64,000 bases of DNA from Haberlea rhodopensis (lineage: Eukaryota; Streptophyta; Magnoliopsida; Lamiales; Gesneriaceae), in assembly GCA_907163345.1 (NCBI GenBank), contig CAJQUN010000003.1:744001-808000 (forward strand), given 5' to 3'. The position numbers were made by a program, and so were the translations under genes. Below are positions 32,220-44,800 of this stretch, one piece after another. The notes under the pieces are model-generated. The model had not been told where the DNA came from. It did not search any database and was given only the letters and a program-made list of their open reading frames with translations. The first letter of the stretch is position 1. Every line of letters begins with the position of its first letter.

Positions 32220-33921
32220 TGTCACGCCTCGAGACCGGGGTCAATAACACCGGCATTGATTTCCATAAACATCTTGAAATCAATAAGCCTCGTAATATCT
32301 TAATAACCAAAAGCCAGTCTATTTTTCCATAAACAAAATAACAATTGTCTTTACAACTGAATAAAACGCGGAATTAAAAACTTAACAACTTAAATAGTAA
32401 AATCGTACTTAAATTAAAGTCTTGGAAACTAAAGCTTAAGATAACGCAGCGGACAAATCACCAACCCCAGAATTGGTGTTCTTCTTCAACTTCAAGTTCT
32501 TCCTCAGCTTTATCTGGGGATGTAGAGTAAGGGGTGAGTGTTTGGATAAACACTCAGCAAGCGGGGGCCAATCGATATGACAGTAATATATTTTTCATAA
32601 TTTTTCAAAACATAAATCTTAATCAACATATATTGATATGAATGCATCTTATCATAATTGCTCCATCGAGCCATAAACCTAGCATATCAATCGTTCATAA
32701 TTTTCATATACTTAAGCACATTAAATTTCTAGTTTCCTCTTGGTACTGATATCAGTCTCTAGAATTATCCCTCCTAGAGAAGAGGTCATGCATCGGCTTA
32801 CCCACGAATAAAGGGTCTGGACATTCCAGAAACAACGGTTAACCACCGTATAAGGTCATGTAAACGGTTATATCCCACCGCATCAGGGTCATAAAGGAAT
32901 CCACTTCCAATCAGATTTCAAAGTTTAAAGTGCTTAAAAATTACTACTTGCATAATTTCAAAATAAATTCATATCGATTGAGATTTAAAAGCATACATAC
33001 AATCATTTTTAGAAAACGAAACGAATACTAGCAAAAACCCACTTACAGCGATTATAGATGATTGAACGGTTTAGGGTGCGAAAACGACACAAAATCCTTC
33101 CTTCCTAAGCCTAGAAGTGGTCGAATTTCTTGGTAGAATTGAGGCTAAAGTTTCGGCTCTTAGTTGCTGAATTTCGAATTAAAAGGGTGATGGAGGGTAA
33201 AGGTTATGCTAGGTCAATATACTATGGTGAACTCCTATATATAATTACAACTAAAAATCATGAGACAAAGGTGCAAGAATTCGAAATTATGGTATGGAAT
33301 AAGTGCAGATTTTTGTTGCTAAAACATGCTGATTTTAATTACAAAAAGGATGCATATTTTCGAAAATAAGGAGTATGAGATTCTTGAATTTATGGTATAA
33401 AATAAGTGCAGATTTTTGATGACAAAATGGTGCCTAATATTCGAAAATTAGGAGATTAATATCCTTGAAAATCACGGGCTACAATTCTTTCCAAAACCCT
33501 TGATTTAAGAATGGAATTTTCGATTTATTTGGTGTCCAACAAGGTGTGGATTTTGTTGAAAATACGGTAATGATTTCCATGGTAACAAAGTGTAATTAAA
33601 AATCGAGATTCCCATCCAAATCCTTTGAGTTGCTTGATGATTAAAACTTTCCATAATTCTTGGTTCAATGATAGATTTGGTTCGGTTATGGTGATGCTAA
33701 AATAGGATGGAAAATCCTAATTAATTGCCTTAGATCATGATAACAATAATGGGTAGCTTGAGTTGGTAGGAAAAGATCCTAGGAGTATTTAATCCTACAA
33801 GGAAACTAATTAAAAGAGTTTAAGTCATGCTAACTCATTTAATAATAATTTAATAATTAAAGTTTTAACTTGAACCCAAAATATTAATTTAATTAATACC
33901 TCAAATATCCGGGTCTTTACA
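32220..33921 (-). repeat. 5' LTR of the truncated Tekay element
   Basis: In plus orientation it runs from TGTCACGCCTCGAGACC to GGGTCTTTACA, 1702 bp, and aligns at both ends with the element B LTRs but is diverged and shorter in the middle. No matching target duplication was found, as the other end of the element is lost. Confidence 0.88.
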
Positions 33922-34432
33922 AAGGTGATGGTGGCTGAGTGTTGTAGGGTTTTTGTATGAGCCAAGAGTCCTTATTTTCGTCTATCATCATCCCATAAAT
34001 AGTGTGGAGGAGTTTGGTAGAGTTTGGACACAAAATAACCAATATGGAAACCAAATCTCGAGTCTATCGGGTTCGGCGATCGATCGGCAAGATTTAGCGA
34101 TCGATCGGTAAATGTTTCTGCCTTTAATTACAAAATTCTGGAATCCTCGATCGATCGGCGTAAAATGGCGATCGATCGGCAAATGTTTCTGGATGGCCGC
34201 GATCGATTGGTAGGAACTGGCGATCGATCGCCATGCTTAAAATTCAACAATTTGCGATTTCATCCTTCCTTTTCCTTGTTTGCTCGGTTGTGTCCTTTTT
34301 CATCATTTATAACTTATTTCCTCCACTTTTATGCATTTGAACCTGGATTCCTGAAATATGCAAAGATATACCAAAAAGCGTAATATTTTCCAGGAAACAC
34401 TATCAAATTAAGTGTACAAATCAAACTTATCA
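33922..34432 (-). repeat. LTR fragment of an unclassified element with GATCGATC motifs
   Basis: The stretch 34066-34232 has six GCGATCGATCGGC-type palindromes. The end CAAACTTATCA at 34432 is followed by ACTCCCCCAAAATT, which on the minus strand is a polypurine tract before a TGATAAG LTR start. It therefore seems to be the 3' LTR of a minus-strand element, cut at 33921 by the Tekay LTR. No coding part allows classification. Confidence 0.5.
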
Positions 34433-35757
34433 ACTCCCCCAAAATTAAACTTGATCGTCTCGAGCAAGAAATAAGATCAAAATGTAGAGTTCAATATTGA
34501 TAATTCAAATAAACCAATTCCCAGTCCATCAATTAACTCAGACATCTCACTTACAAACAAGAGTCAATCAAAAATGTTCAACGGGTTGTGTTTTCTCCTA
34601 TGTCGAGCAACATGTCTCCAAATCAGAACGTGCGTGTGTGATATTGTCATTTTCAAGTTCCATGCAAATTTCATAGATCAAAGCATGCTAATCAAATGAA
34701 AAGTAAGATTATCATTGAGCATTCCATAAGCCTATTTTAAAACAACTTCTCCACTAATGTAGTTACTCCCTAGACTTGGATCAAAAAGTTTTTAAGAAGC
34801 TTGTAATGTTAGGCCTAGGTGTTGGCTTCAAAGAAAAGGTAGGATAAGCACAAAGAAGATAGTATAATCATGTAAAGTCCAAATTTTCAGCACAACTTGA
34901 GCTTCTCTTCTTTTTCTTATATAGCCTTGACCACTTTTGGTCTTAATTAGATTTTGTTTTTCAAGGCTCTTTCTTTTCTTTTCGTTTCTCATTCATCAAT
35001 TTTTCAACAATAGCTCATCAAAATATAGCAATTCATGTGCATCTAATGAGATTCATTATACTCCCTTTAGGTAAGGAATTTGTTTTCAATTTAGGCTCAT
35101 ATAGGTAGGTGTAATGAGTTGCCAAAGAAATTTGTTGAATGGGGGCTAATAGTATGTTGAACATACTCCATTCTTTTTCAATTAGGCTCAAAATGAGACA
35201 CTAGAGATTGATATATATCATGGTAAGCTTGAAAGGCTATGGTCCAAAGATCGCCTAAATCATTTCCAAGTCAAGTTCATAACTATAAAATTTTGCCTCA
35301 AAGTGTCATCATCAAATAGTTTCTAAGGTACTCTAAGATGCTCAAAACAATTCATCAAGTTCACAAAAATTATTACTACTCCAAATGCAATTCACAAGGT
35401 TATGACTCAAATGTGCTCAAAATATCCTTCATCTTTGACATGCTAACTCAAAACAAGATATTCACAACAAGTCTTACAATTACCAAAACTCAAGTTGACA
35501 TGCATAGTGAGCTTAATATCCTCATGGAATAGAGATCACTACTATGATTCATTCTTTTCTCTCTAATTGAACTCATTTTCAAGAAATTTTTTTTTTTGGT
35601 GCTCAAAGAACGATACAATTCCAAAGAAAAAGCATGACACAGTAATGCACTCCCCCAAACTTAATTCATGCATTGTCTTCAATGTAATAGGCATGGAAAA
35701 CGGGACAAAGCATTTACATTTTACAACGACTGTCAGTGTTTGTTGTCCAATTCCTCA
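34433..35757 (-). other. 3' internal remnant of the unclassified LTR element
   Basis: AT-rich non-coding sequence that starts with a polypurine tract and holds a second CTCCCCCAAACTTAATT tract at 35649. It looks like the 3' UTR of a plant LTR element. No coding frame was recognised. Confidence 0.4.
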
Positions 35758-35971
35758 TCAGTTCATGGGGTATAGTGTTGGACAGATCACAGCACTGACA
35801 ATTACTTCAGTTAATTGCTCCATAGGCATTCCAGAAGTAGGAAAAGCCCAAGGAACATTTTGAGATGATTCCGCATCATCTGCTTCTCCTTCATGCACCG
35901 GGGACGAATATGAAGGGGGATTTGGTATATTCCCCCTCGAAGTTTGTCCATGGCCTCTACTTTTGACCATA
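35758..35971 (-). pseudogene. start of the Tat-type gag, truncated
   Basis: The frame starts M-V-K-S-R-G-H-G-Q-T-S-R-G-N at 35971, about 60 bp inside the primer site, and reads through S-P-V-H-E-G-E-A-D-D and P-M-E-Q-L-T-E-V-I-V before entering foreign sequence near 35790. An upstream in-frame ATG at 36072 lies in the LTR and is unlikely to be used. Only some 60 residues of the N-terminus remain. Confidence 0.55.
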
Positions 35972-36032
35972 TTTCTTTTCTTTGATTGATGCAAAAAAAT
36001 TACTTTTACTTCAACGTCTTTGCTCGAAAATA

Positions 36033-36050
36033 CCCACAGACGGCGCCAAA
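36033..36050 (-). other. primer binding site of the Tat-type element
   Basis: On the minus strand this reads TTTGGCGCCGTCTGTGGG, adjoining the 5' LTR. The TGGCGCCGTC core is common in Tat-lineage Gypsy elements and differs from the tRNA-Met sites of the other elements here. Confidence 0.75.
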
Positions 36051-36640
36051 GATGTGATTCGTTATTTCTCACGTTCGGTAGAACTTAGTGTTTACGAAAG
36101 ATAAACAAAGAACACCACAATTTTTACGTGAAAAAACCCTCAAAAAGTGAATAAAAAACCACGGGACCTTGTCCAGTATGAATTCATTACTATAAAAATG
36201 GATTTTTTTACAGGACTTTGACATAACACACGAATATCAAACTATTAAACAAGAATGTCAGAAAAAGGAAGAAAAATGACCGAACAGACAAAATATGCTC
36301 TCTTCGGAGTCTTTTTTATGTCAAAGTCCAACCCTCAACAATGAGACCCTAAGCGTGTATTTATTCCGCTGATACTGTTGGTTAATTGGCAAAAATTTTG
36401 GAACACGAACTCCTCTGATCGTGGCGTGATTGTGGAAAGCGTGTCCGAAAAATCCGCATCCCATTATTGCATGTTTATTTCTGCAGGTTAATTTGTTGGT
36501 TACGCCCGGGTCTTTCGTTACTCTTTGACCAGTATACCGAGCAGTGTTTAATATTGTTCGGCTATTTTGTGCTCTGATGTTATTGTTCGGTACTTGCAGG
36601 GGATTTTACCCGAGAAGGCTAATATGTCATATGACATTAC
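36051..36640 (-). repeat. 5' LTR of the Tat-type element
   Basis: Partner of 26581-27168; 590 bp. It is followed by TATTT (36641-36645), which also precedes the left LTR. Confidence 0.85.
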
Positions 36641-39401
36641 TATTTTTACGGATATTCCATGGAATGAAAAACTCATTTGAAAAATAGAAATAATATTCTT
36701 CTTTTTAACTTTCTATTTTTAGTAATCTTTTATACACTTTGTCCATATCTTACACTTATTTTTTAATAAAAAAATATTATATATCTTTTTAAAAGAAAAT
36801 ATATAAAGAATAAACAATAATAATGATGAGAACAAAAAAATATTGTATTATCTTATCACAATTACAGAATATTAATCACTCAAAAATAAACATATTGTTA
36901 TTTATCAAACATTAGTCTATATCTTATTCAATCACACCAATAAGCACGACGTAACTTGTAATATAATCCTATAATATGAAGTTAACAATTGGAATATTCC
37001 TTATATGGTTAAGTTCAAGCTCCTTATTTAGATCTCAAATTGAGATTTCACTTCAAACATTAAGAGGTTTGATTGTCGTTCCATATTTCGATTGTCTAGC
37101 ATATGAGGGTCAATCCTAATTATGTGATTAATGATCACACAATGATAATTATAGCGTAAACATCGGGAGATTTGTTTAACATTTATTAACATGTGATCCC
37201 AAAAATTTGGTCATGCCTCATCGTACGAGGAATATGTCACCAATATCAATAGACATATACTGAAAATATATAGATACCATCAGTTTATATTCCATCAACA
37301 TAAACCAATATACACATATCAAACTAGTAGACACATATCCATAATGCACTAAAATACACTAAAGATACGTAAACTCATCACATCCCAGGGACACACCTAG
37401 TACATAGACTATTGTGATAAACATGAATAAAACCTCAAGTGTGGCTCCCATTGGAAGTGCCCTCTCTGGGGTCCTTGCCACATGTACTACATGTCATTGT
37501 CCACACAAAGATAACAACAGCCCCCTAGGGGTGAACAAAATCCCAATATGGAATGATAAAAAAAATACAACATTTATCTATAAAATGATATATGAAATGA
37601 AATGTAATGCAATGCATGTCGTGTCATATCAGTATCAGGTCAATCACCCATCCACTTGGTATATCAGAATCAATCAAATCACTATCAAATTATAGTAGCT
37701 CGAGCCTGCCAAGCATAATGGATAATCAGTGATGCATCGTCAAAGCGTCATCACATCCCAAGTCTCGACATCACAGCCAGTGATATACACGGGATGACAT
37801 CAGCAAAGTGCCATCAATCCCTCGTCTCAACAAATCATGACAATCAGAGGAGACCACGATTCTGTATACCTTTCGGACCATTTAATGCCGGTCATAGTAT
37901 CCCAGTATCAATCTCCAATGATTGTCCAAGAGTCCAAAAATAACATGGTATTTAAGGATCAACTCAACGTGCATGTCATGCATCGGTGTATGTAGAAAAA
38001 TGATTTGTGTTAACTAAATATTTATTTTCATATATCGATATGACAATCTTAAATGTTATGAATGCCACATAATTTAAATACAATCACGTAGCCACGTAAT
38101 TTCGCATAAGTCACATAGTTCATCAAATCATGTATCAAATGATACAGATATCTGTCAAATGTTATCTGATCACAACATACTTTTGCTTATCGATGAACGA
38201 GGGGCAACTTGAGCTTGTAGATGTATTCACTATATACTAAAATAAATTCACAATTCAGGAAATTAGTCCCCAAAAATTGGTTATCAATTTAGTCACATCT
38301 TAACCAATTTAGTGTAATTAAATTGATGTTATTACGTCATAATTTAATTTGCTAAATTATTTTTCACCAATTCAAATTATTTTTCACCAATTGTAGTCCA
38401 AATTAACTGGTAACTATCGAAGCAAAGTCGAAAAAATCGGACGTCAAATTTTACCCAAATTGCGCACAGTTCACGCGAGATCCGGGGGCGGTAGAGGCGA
38501 TGGCCAGTGTAGAAAGTTTCATCCATGTGCAAGGAAGAGATTTGGTGCCTTGGCTTTGTCCAATTCGTGGTAGAATCAAAGAAAGCGAACCAAAAGTGAA
38601 TAAACCCTAGCGTGCGTGATTTCGTCCGTTCCAAGCCCAAATCGAAGCACTTTTCGGACACCAAGATTCGATTATTTAGTATGGAAATGTGCCCCTTTGA
38701 GTTTTGAACACGGTGGTAGGTCGGGCTCGTCGAGAGTTGGTCGGACGGTGGGGAACACAGCGATTTTGTGAGCGGTGGTCGGTGGTCGCTCGGATACTGT
38801 GTGTTTTCGCATGTTTTATTGTGTGTTTTACGTCCTACACTGATATATTAATTCCCGACCAATTATGAACACCGGGGTGTCACCGGTATATTGTGCATGT
38901 ACATTACATGTATAACCACACCTGACTTCGTATCCCTATTTCAGTCACAAAAACTAAATCTATCGATTTTTAAGATTGATTTTACTTTATTAAATTATTT
39001 TAACAAAATTTTGTTGTTAATCCGAAAATTTCAAAAATACATTTGTTCATTCACCATGTTCTGACCCGAATATCAGTTGACATTTATATTATCCATTCAC
39101 TTCTAATTAATTAATTTATAATTACTTAACAAATTAATATACAAATATTATGTAATTAACTTTAATCACATATCGGGGCATCACAATAATTTGCGCTAAA
39201 ATGAAGTTGTGGATTGAAGATGATCTTGTAACTCAATGTAGGATCAGCTAAAGTATATAGCTCATTTCAAAAAATAACTACACTACGGTGGAGTTGGAAG
39301 GATTGGGGACGGTGGCATAGGTAATCTATGTTCACGCAATTCGCAGCGCACTTACGTTGCACTCTAATTATAGATCCTGCAGAAAATAACAGTACCCTTT
39401 A
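36641..39401. other. old repeat-derived intergenic stretch
   Basis: No gene was recognised. The end ATATCGGGGCATCACA at about 39171-39186 resembles the 3' terminus of a chromovirus LTR in plus orientation. The blocks at 37200-37530 and 38300-38900 look like the body of that LTR, but no start, partner or target duplication was found. A 95-codon minus frame at 38377-38664 is part of this repeat. Confidence 0.4.
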
Positions 39402-39452
39402 ATGCTGCTAAGTAAGTTGAATTTCCCCTTCACCCCATGGTATCAAGAACCT

Positions 39453-39461
39453 CTATATAAG
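39453..39461 (+). promoter_or_regulatory. TATA box of the lipid transfer protein gene
   Basis: CTATATAAG lies 94 bp before the ATG at 39555, which leaves about 65 bp of 5' UTR. It also shows that the longer frame opening at 39402 does not mark the true start. Confidence 0.6.
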
Positions 39462-39554
39462 GGAGTTGAGTATCAAGAACCTTTACACCCACTTCAACAA
39501 ATTAATATTTCTGCAGATTCTCAAAAGTTTTCCTTCATTTTGTACCCATGGCGT

Positions 39555-40186
39555 ATGATCATGATTAGCATCATGGTGGTAATGTGCATGGCAGCACCTT
39601 TAAATGCACAGGGCATAAACTGCCAGATGGTGGTGGACAGCTTGCTGCCGTGCAAAACATACCTCCAGCAGGGCGGGGACCTGCAGCTGCATGCTGCGAT
39701 GGTGTTAGTTCGCTTTACAGCGCTGCAAACACCGTGGCTTACCGCAGGACTGTCTGCCAGTGTTTGAAGATCATAGCAAAATCTTATGAGGTCAACTCTC
39801 AATATGCTTCCAGCCTGCCTGCCAATTGTGACGTTAACATCCCTTATCCCATCAGCTACAACACCGATTGCAACACGTAAATATTTCTTTAATTGTTACT
39901 TCATTATTAGTATCTGCATACCCCAAGAATTGTGTGTAGATATATTTGTTGTGAGTTAAGCAAAATGTTCAAAACTTAGAACAGATACAGCTATAAGAAA
40001 AAAGCATAGAACTTTCCTTCGATTTGTTGTAATTACAGATAGAACTATCAAACGACCAGTAGCTAGCAAAACATTATTGAAATAAAGATGACCCTATGCA
40101 TAGTAGCACAAGTTGGATGAGGTTTTGGTTTGTTTATCTTCTCAAATCTCATTAATTCTCTGTCAATTTCTTGCAGTGTGCAGTGA
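39555..40186 (+). pseudogene. type-1 non-specific lipid transfer protein, one frameshift
   Basis: nsLTPs are small secreted proteins that bind lipids in a cavity held by four disulphides. Start M-I-M-I-S-I-M at 39555 gives a hydrophobic signal peptide ending near N-A-Q-G. The full eight-cysteine pattern is present: C-x9-C-x13-CC-x19-C-x-C-x21-C-x13-C, as in type 1. Exon 1 ends at 39876, intron 39877-40176 (GT-AG, 300 bp), and exon 2 adds V-Q then TGA at 40184-40186, a classic nsLTP ending. One base is missing at about 39680, within a short C run between Q-Q-G-G and P-A-A-A-C-C, which throws the frame. An ATG in good context at 39548 opens only a six-codon frame. Either a recent pseudogene or a sequence error. 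Confidence 0.85.
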
Positions 40187-41828
40187 AAATGTGGAGTTTG
40201 CTGGGACATGGAATAAAGCAATATACCCCATAGTTATTCCTCTCTACCATGCATGAGGAAAGTTTGTAATAATAAAAAAACCATATTAAAATATCTTTTA
40301 GTTTCCTTCGTTTCTTCCTCGTTACTTGGCCTAGCTGAACTATTTTAAGTTCTGTGAGATTACATGTAAATCTAAAACATATTTTTCAATTATATTCTTA
40401 TTGTATTAGCTACAATGGGGTCAAAATCAAACTAGTTTCTTTTAATGCAATTTCTTGAAAGGTGGTGGAATCACAACGACTTCTTAGCGAACGTACCACG
40501 AAGCACTCAATAAATCACAACAATACTTCATTATCTAAACATAGTTACCTGACGAACGACAATACTGCTTGACTGGTGGAACTGGCGTTAAAATCGTAGG
40601 AGGCCATTAAAATTGTAGCCTACACCAATATTTAGAGTTCAAGTTGCTATATATCGATTCTGGCACAGAGAGGAAAAAAGATTGTTGGGATATGTTGTAG
40701 CTCAAAAGTTGGCTCGATTAGCTTTATGAACCCTAGCGCAATTAGCTACATATTACAAGTATAAATATGGCTCATATTCATCAGTGTTAGAAAGTGAACC
40801 AAACACAACAATCTATACTCTCTGATAGATATTTTAACACCAAACTAGCTATGATATTGCCTGAAGATCTGGTCAGGTTGATTGGACTCGATGGATCAAC
40901 GCTATCAGATTTACGTTGATGAACGGTAATCACTTTTTGTGCGTTATATTTCATAGTTGCATGTTTATATGAATCAGATGCGATGTCCATCTCCAGGTGT
41001 AGATATGTTTACTGTTTTTAATTCCAGTGTGTTGGATCTGACGCCGGGTGTAACCAACAAATGCCAACTTGCAATGTTGTTTCAACAGCTCTACATTTTA
41101 AAAAAAAAAAAAACTCCAAATTTTAAATGGTAGAGGTAGTAGAGCCAATATTTTTATTCTATTCAACAATATGAAAATCAAAACTAGAAAAAAACAATGA
41201 CAAACTCTGAAGTTTCTCCACACATTAACATGTTTGTTAGTGTGTCTGGCAATCGATAAGTGTTTTTCCAACAATTATGTGTTCACTTTGTCACCTATGT
41301 AATAATATGTGCGTACACTCTTGATCCTTCGGCAGCTTCACTTGTGTTTTAACTACCACACAACATAAATTTAACCAATGAATCCTTAAACTACCACACA
41401 ACATAATTTGAAAATGCTTTGCTTTGCTACCTTTTTTGAATTTAATTAATGCTTGTTTGGACCAAAGAACAAGGATTCTTCTGATCTATCTTACTTTGTT
41501 TCTTGAATCTTCTGTTACTGGTATATTTTATGTTGATGATCGTAATATTACAATCAAGTTGCATAACTTATAAGGGTTGAGGCAATTTTTGAGTGATATT
41601 AATATTATTTATTGTTGAGTGTCGTGGTTATTGGATCATAAAGATTACGGGTCAAATTCAAGCGATATAGAAGACTTGAAAGACAAAGCTCAAGTGCTAA
41701 GCATTGCTGGAGTTTGTTTTATCCATAGTGGTTATAATATATTAAAACAAATAAAAAAAACAAGGAATAAATGAAATATAAATTGGTGATGTAGGCCATA
41801 AACGTTTATTTCTTTTCCTAATGTAACA
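40187..41828. other. intergenic stretch between the two host genes
   Basis: This holds the 3' UTR of the lipid transfer gene (AATAAA near 40270) and the 3' UTR of the receptor gene, with AATAAA on the minus strand at 41805-41810. Nothing coding was recognised. Confidence 0.5.
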
Positions 41829-44800
41829 TTACACTCTCCCTTGCGGCAGCTGACTGGGTACCTCCCCTTGATTGTCCAGAGGCATGTATTGTGCCATGAT
41901 AGCCCGGATTTCGGAATCCATGTATCTCTGCAAGAAAACACTTTTGTCATCATCGTCATCATCATTGTAATAACAAAACGCGTTAAGACAGCGTGGTCGA
42001 ATTCATATATACCCGGATCCTGTACTTATACACAGCATAACCAGAAACTCCAGCCACAGCCAACCCCACGATTACGACCCACATAAACCCCCATCCTACT
42101 TCTCTACTGCCATCTTTATCTGAAAAGTTTTAAAACATAATTAAATCTCGTTAACTAACATCATGCGGAGTTGGTTTCTATGTATAAAATGATGTCCTGA
42201 TTGACCAAAATGCGTTATTCTTACTTATACAAGTGTCATGTTCATGTATGTATATAGAGTTGCCTCTGCAACTGCATTCATAACTTCCCCAGGTATTCTT
42301 GCATTTGCAGTCTGCACATTGGCACGCCAATTTTTCCTTGCATTCATCAATATCTGAGAGAAACAAACCCGAGTTAAACTCACATATCCGCCTTTGAAAC
42401 TGTAATTTACACACCGATGGGTTACCTTCACAACTATCAACTCCATCACCCCTGAATCCTGGTGGGCACTTGCAACCTTTTCTATGATCATCCTGAAATT
42501 GTTAGTCAAACATGCAACATATTTAAAACATCACAGTCCAGCCACAGAACAATCTCGAGAGTTAGGCTGTTCTTCCAAAGGAAAAACAGTAGTAAAATAA
42601 CAATTTGGCTGTGAGAAATCAGTCAACTCACAATGCATGCAGAGTAAGTTCTTCCACCCTTGGTTCCCTTCCAACACCCTCCGTTATTTATTTCACATCT
42701 GAATGCTCCAGAGGCTACCAGACCAAGAAAGAAATGCGAGAATATTAACGCAAAGTATGTCTAAAAAATGCTTTTAAAAAAATATTTAATAGAAAAACAA
42801 GGCCCATTCCATTCTCTTTCCAATGTGTTGTGCTAATCATGGACCAAATAGACATCTCCAGGAAACAATGACGTAAAGAAATTACGAAAAGGTTTCAACA
42901 ATAGATGGTTCAGGTGACAATATGGCATCGTGTATGGACAAAAGTTAAAAGAAAACAATCACCTTCACAATAAGTATAACCATCACCAATGAATTTCACT
43001 CCCTGTACAATGGGGCACTCACACACCCTACCACGGAAGGTATCCTGTAATAACATTTGTTACAAAATAGACAGCTTATCAGCCAAATGACGAAGCTGAA
43101 GCAAAAATATTAGAGTACCCGGCAAGCAGTTATGTTAGAAGCCTTGTCCTGCCAGCATCCACCATTGTTATGCAGACACTCATTTGTTTCCATATCTGCT
43201 CCCAAAGAACACATAAACCGAAACTCTCACATGTGAGGAAAGTAATCTAGGTATGATTAGTCTAACGCCTCGAGATTGTATTGTTAGTTTGATATAGAAT
43301 TTCCTAACATAGAAAATAAGTTGGAACAATGACCTCTAGTCAAACAAATGGCAGGCTCTGTAGTCTCCTCAAAACCTGAGCAAATGGCTTTGAGAACAGC
43401 TCCTTTGTCCAGCTTACCTGAATATCAGAATTGGTAACATGAAATTCATATCTTTTTCAGGAAGACTCATTGTGCAGAAAAATCACTACAAAGTTTCTAC
43501 CTCTATATTGCCTGCCATTAACAACAAGCGTTGGCAAGATAGTAACGTCTCCTCGTGATCCCTTCCCTATCTGAGAGAAATTTATCTTTCCGCTGTTATC
43601 TTAAACTGGTTCATAACAGCACACCAAAAGAACTTTTAAGAAACAAATTAACCTGTGCTTCCTGTTCTGCTTTTAGAACTGGGTTGTCAACATCAGCTTC
43701 AGTGTCTCCAATACATTCGTCGATCTTCCTTGTATCAACTCCTGCACATAATCATTTATCAATAAGCCAAATACTTCTTGCTGTTAGCTGTAAGATTATT
43801 ATGCAATATGTGTGGGAAGAGGCTACCACGTCCATAAGAAAGCAGCAATTATTATTGCTCACAGAACAATATCTAATGGCACATACTCAGGATCCTCGGG
43901 AAAAAATTAAGAAGTGCAAAATTTCTGTACAGGACTTGAATCACATATAGCAAGTGACATTCAAAAAAGCTGTTTTATGGACCTGATTATCTGTAGTCAC
44001 GCCTTGAAAACAAAAGGCTATAAAATCATTACTGAATGCAAAACATGTAAAAAATCCAAGTAACCAACCAAGGGACCGGATTACTTGATCAGCACACTCC
44101 TTAGTATACTTTTTCTCTTTCATGGGACAACGAATGGGAAAATCTGTCACATAGTCCCACCACTGCCATGGCTTTCCACTTTCTTTGGCTACCTTAAAGA
44201 AGCAGGCTTGCCTTAGATTTTGCACCACAACATCCTTCCCATCATATCCCCTGCTAAAATCTTGCTCGGGATCTGGTGCGCAATACCTCCCATTATTGAT
44301 GCACTGTGACTTGCACTGTTTGCTCAAAATAAATGCCTCTGGACAATACCAAGTTATATAATGTGGAGTGAACTGAGTGTAGCCTTTCTTCTCAAGTATC
44401 TGGGCAGCCCCCTTGAAATTTCTGACAAATTCTTGCTGGCTGTCACACTTTGGACCACACTCGTCGTTGCTATTTGTCCAGAACTCGTACTCAACCCGGT
44501 CATCAGGATGTGGCAGGGCCTCCCTCCAATCAATATTCATGCTCACCATTTCTCCTTTAGATAGTTCTTTTTTTATTTTGTCCCCAAGTTCCCTGCTGAT
44601 GAGGGTTGAAGGAATACTTATGTTCTGTATATACTCTGCCATCGTATCCTCCCCCTCTGGGGTGTCCATGGTAATAAGAGGCTCAACCCTGTCATCTACA
44701 ACGACAATAGCCGCAGCTCCTGCATTCTGAGCATTCCATGCTTTCAATGTAAAAAAGCAATCTGCCATTAAAGTAAAAATAAAAACGATTTAACTGGTGC

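Larger units (their letters stand above)
29610..33921 (-). mobile_element. truncated Tekay-type Gypsy element (5' half only)
   Basis: Reads right to left: 5' LTR (32220-33921), tRNA-Met primer site (32203-32213), leader, coiled-coil ORF (30867-31357) and gag (to 29610). All of protease, reverse transcriptase, RNase H, integrase and the 3' LTR are gone, the cut lying at a short shared string with the minisatellite. It is a close relative of element B at 53.8-64 kb, to which every part aligns. Loss by illegitimate recombination fits better than a clean insertion. Confidence 0.85.
26581..36640 (-). mobile_element. Tat-lineage Gypsy element, gutted and filled by other repeats
   Basis: Two LTRs of 588 and 590 bp (about 10% different by eye) enclose 8.9 kb. 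Inside the right LTR is a primer site reading TTTGGCGCCGTCTGTGGG on the minus strand, typical of plant Tat-lineage Gypsy elements. Inside the left LTR is a G-rich polypurine tract, so the element reads right to left. Retained: the gag start (35758-35971), a plus-strand antisense ORF next to the 3' LTR and a minisatellite between that ORF and the place of pol, both known traits of Tat/Ogre/Grande elements. Its pol is missing. Its interior holds a truncated Tekay element and another LTR scrap. Confidence 0.8.

Noticed and set aside
38377..38664. 95-codon minus-strand frame
   Set aside because: Lies inside an apparent old LTR; no recognisable domain.
39402..39767. 121-codon version of the lipid transfer protein starting upstream
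   Set aside because: Its start lies before the TATA box at 39453, and its end is out of the family frame because of the base loss near 39680.
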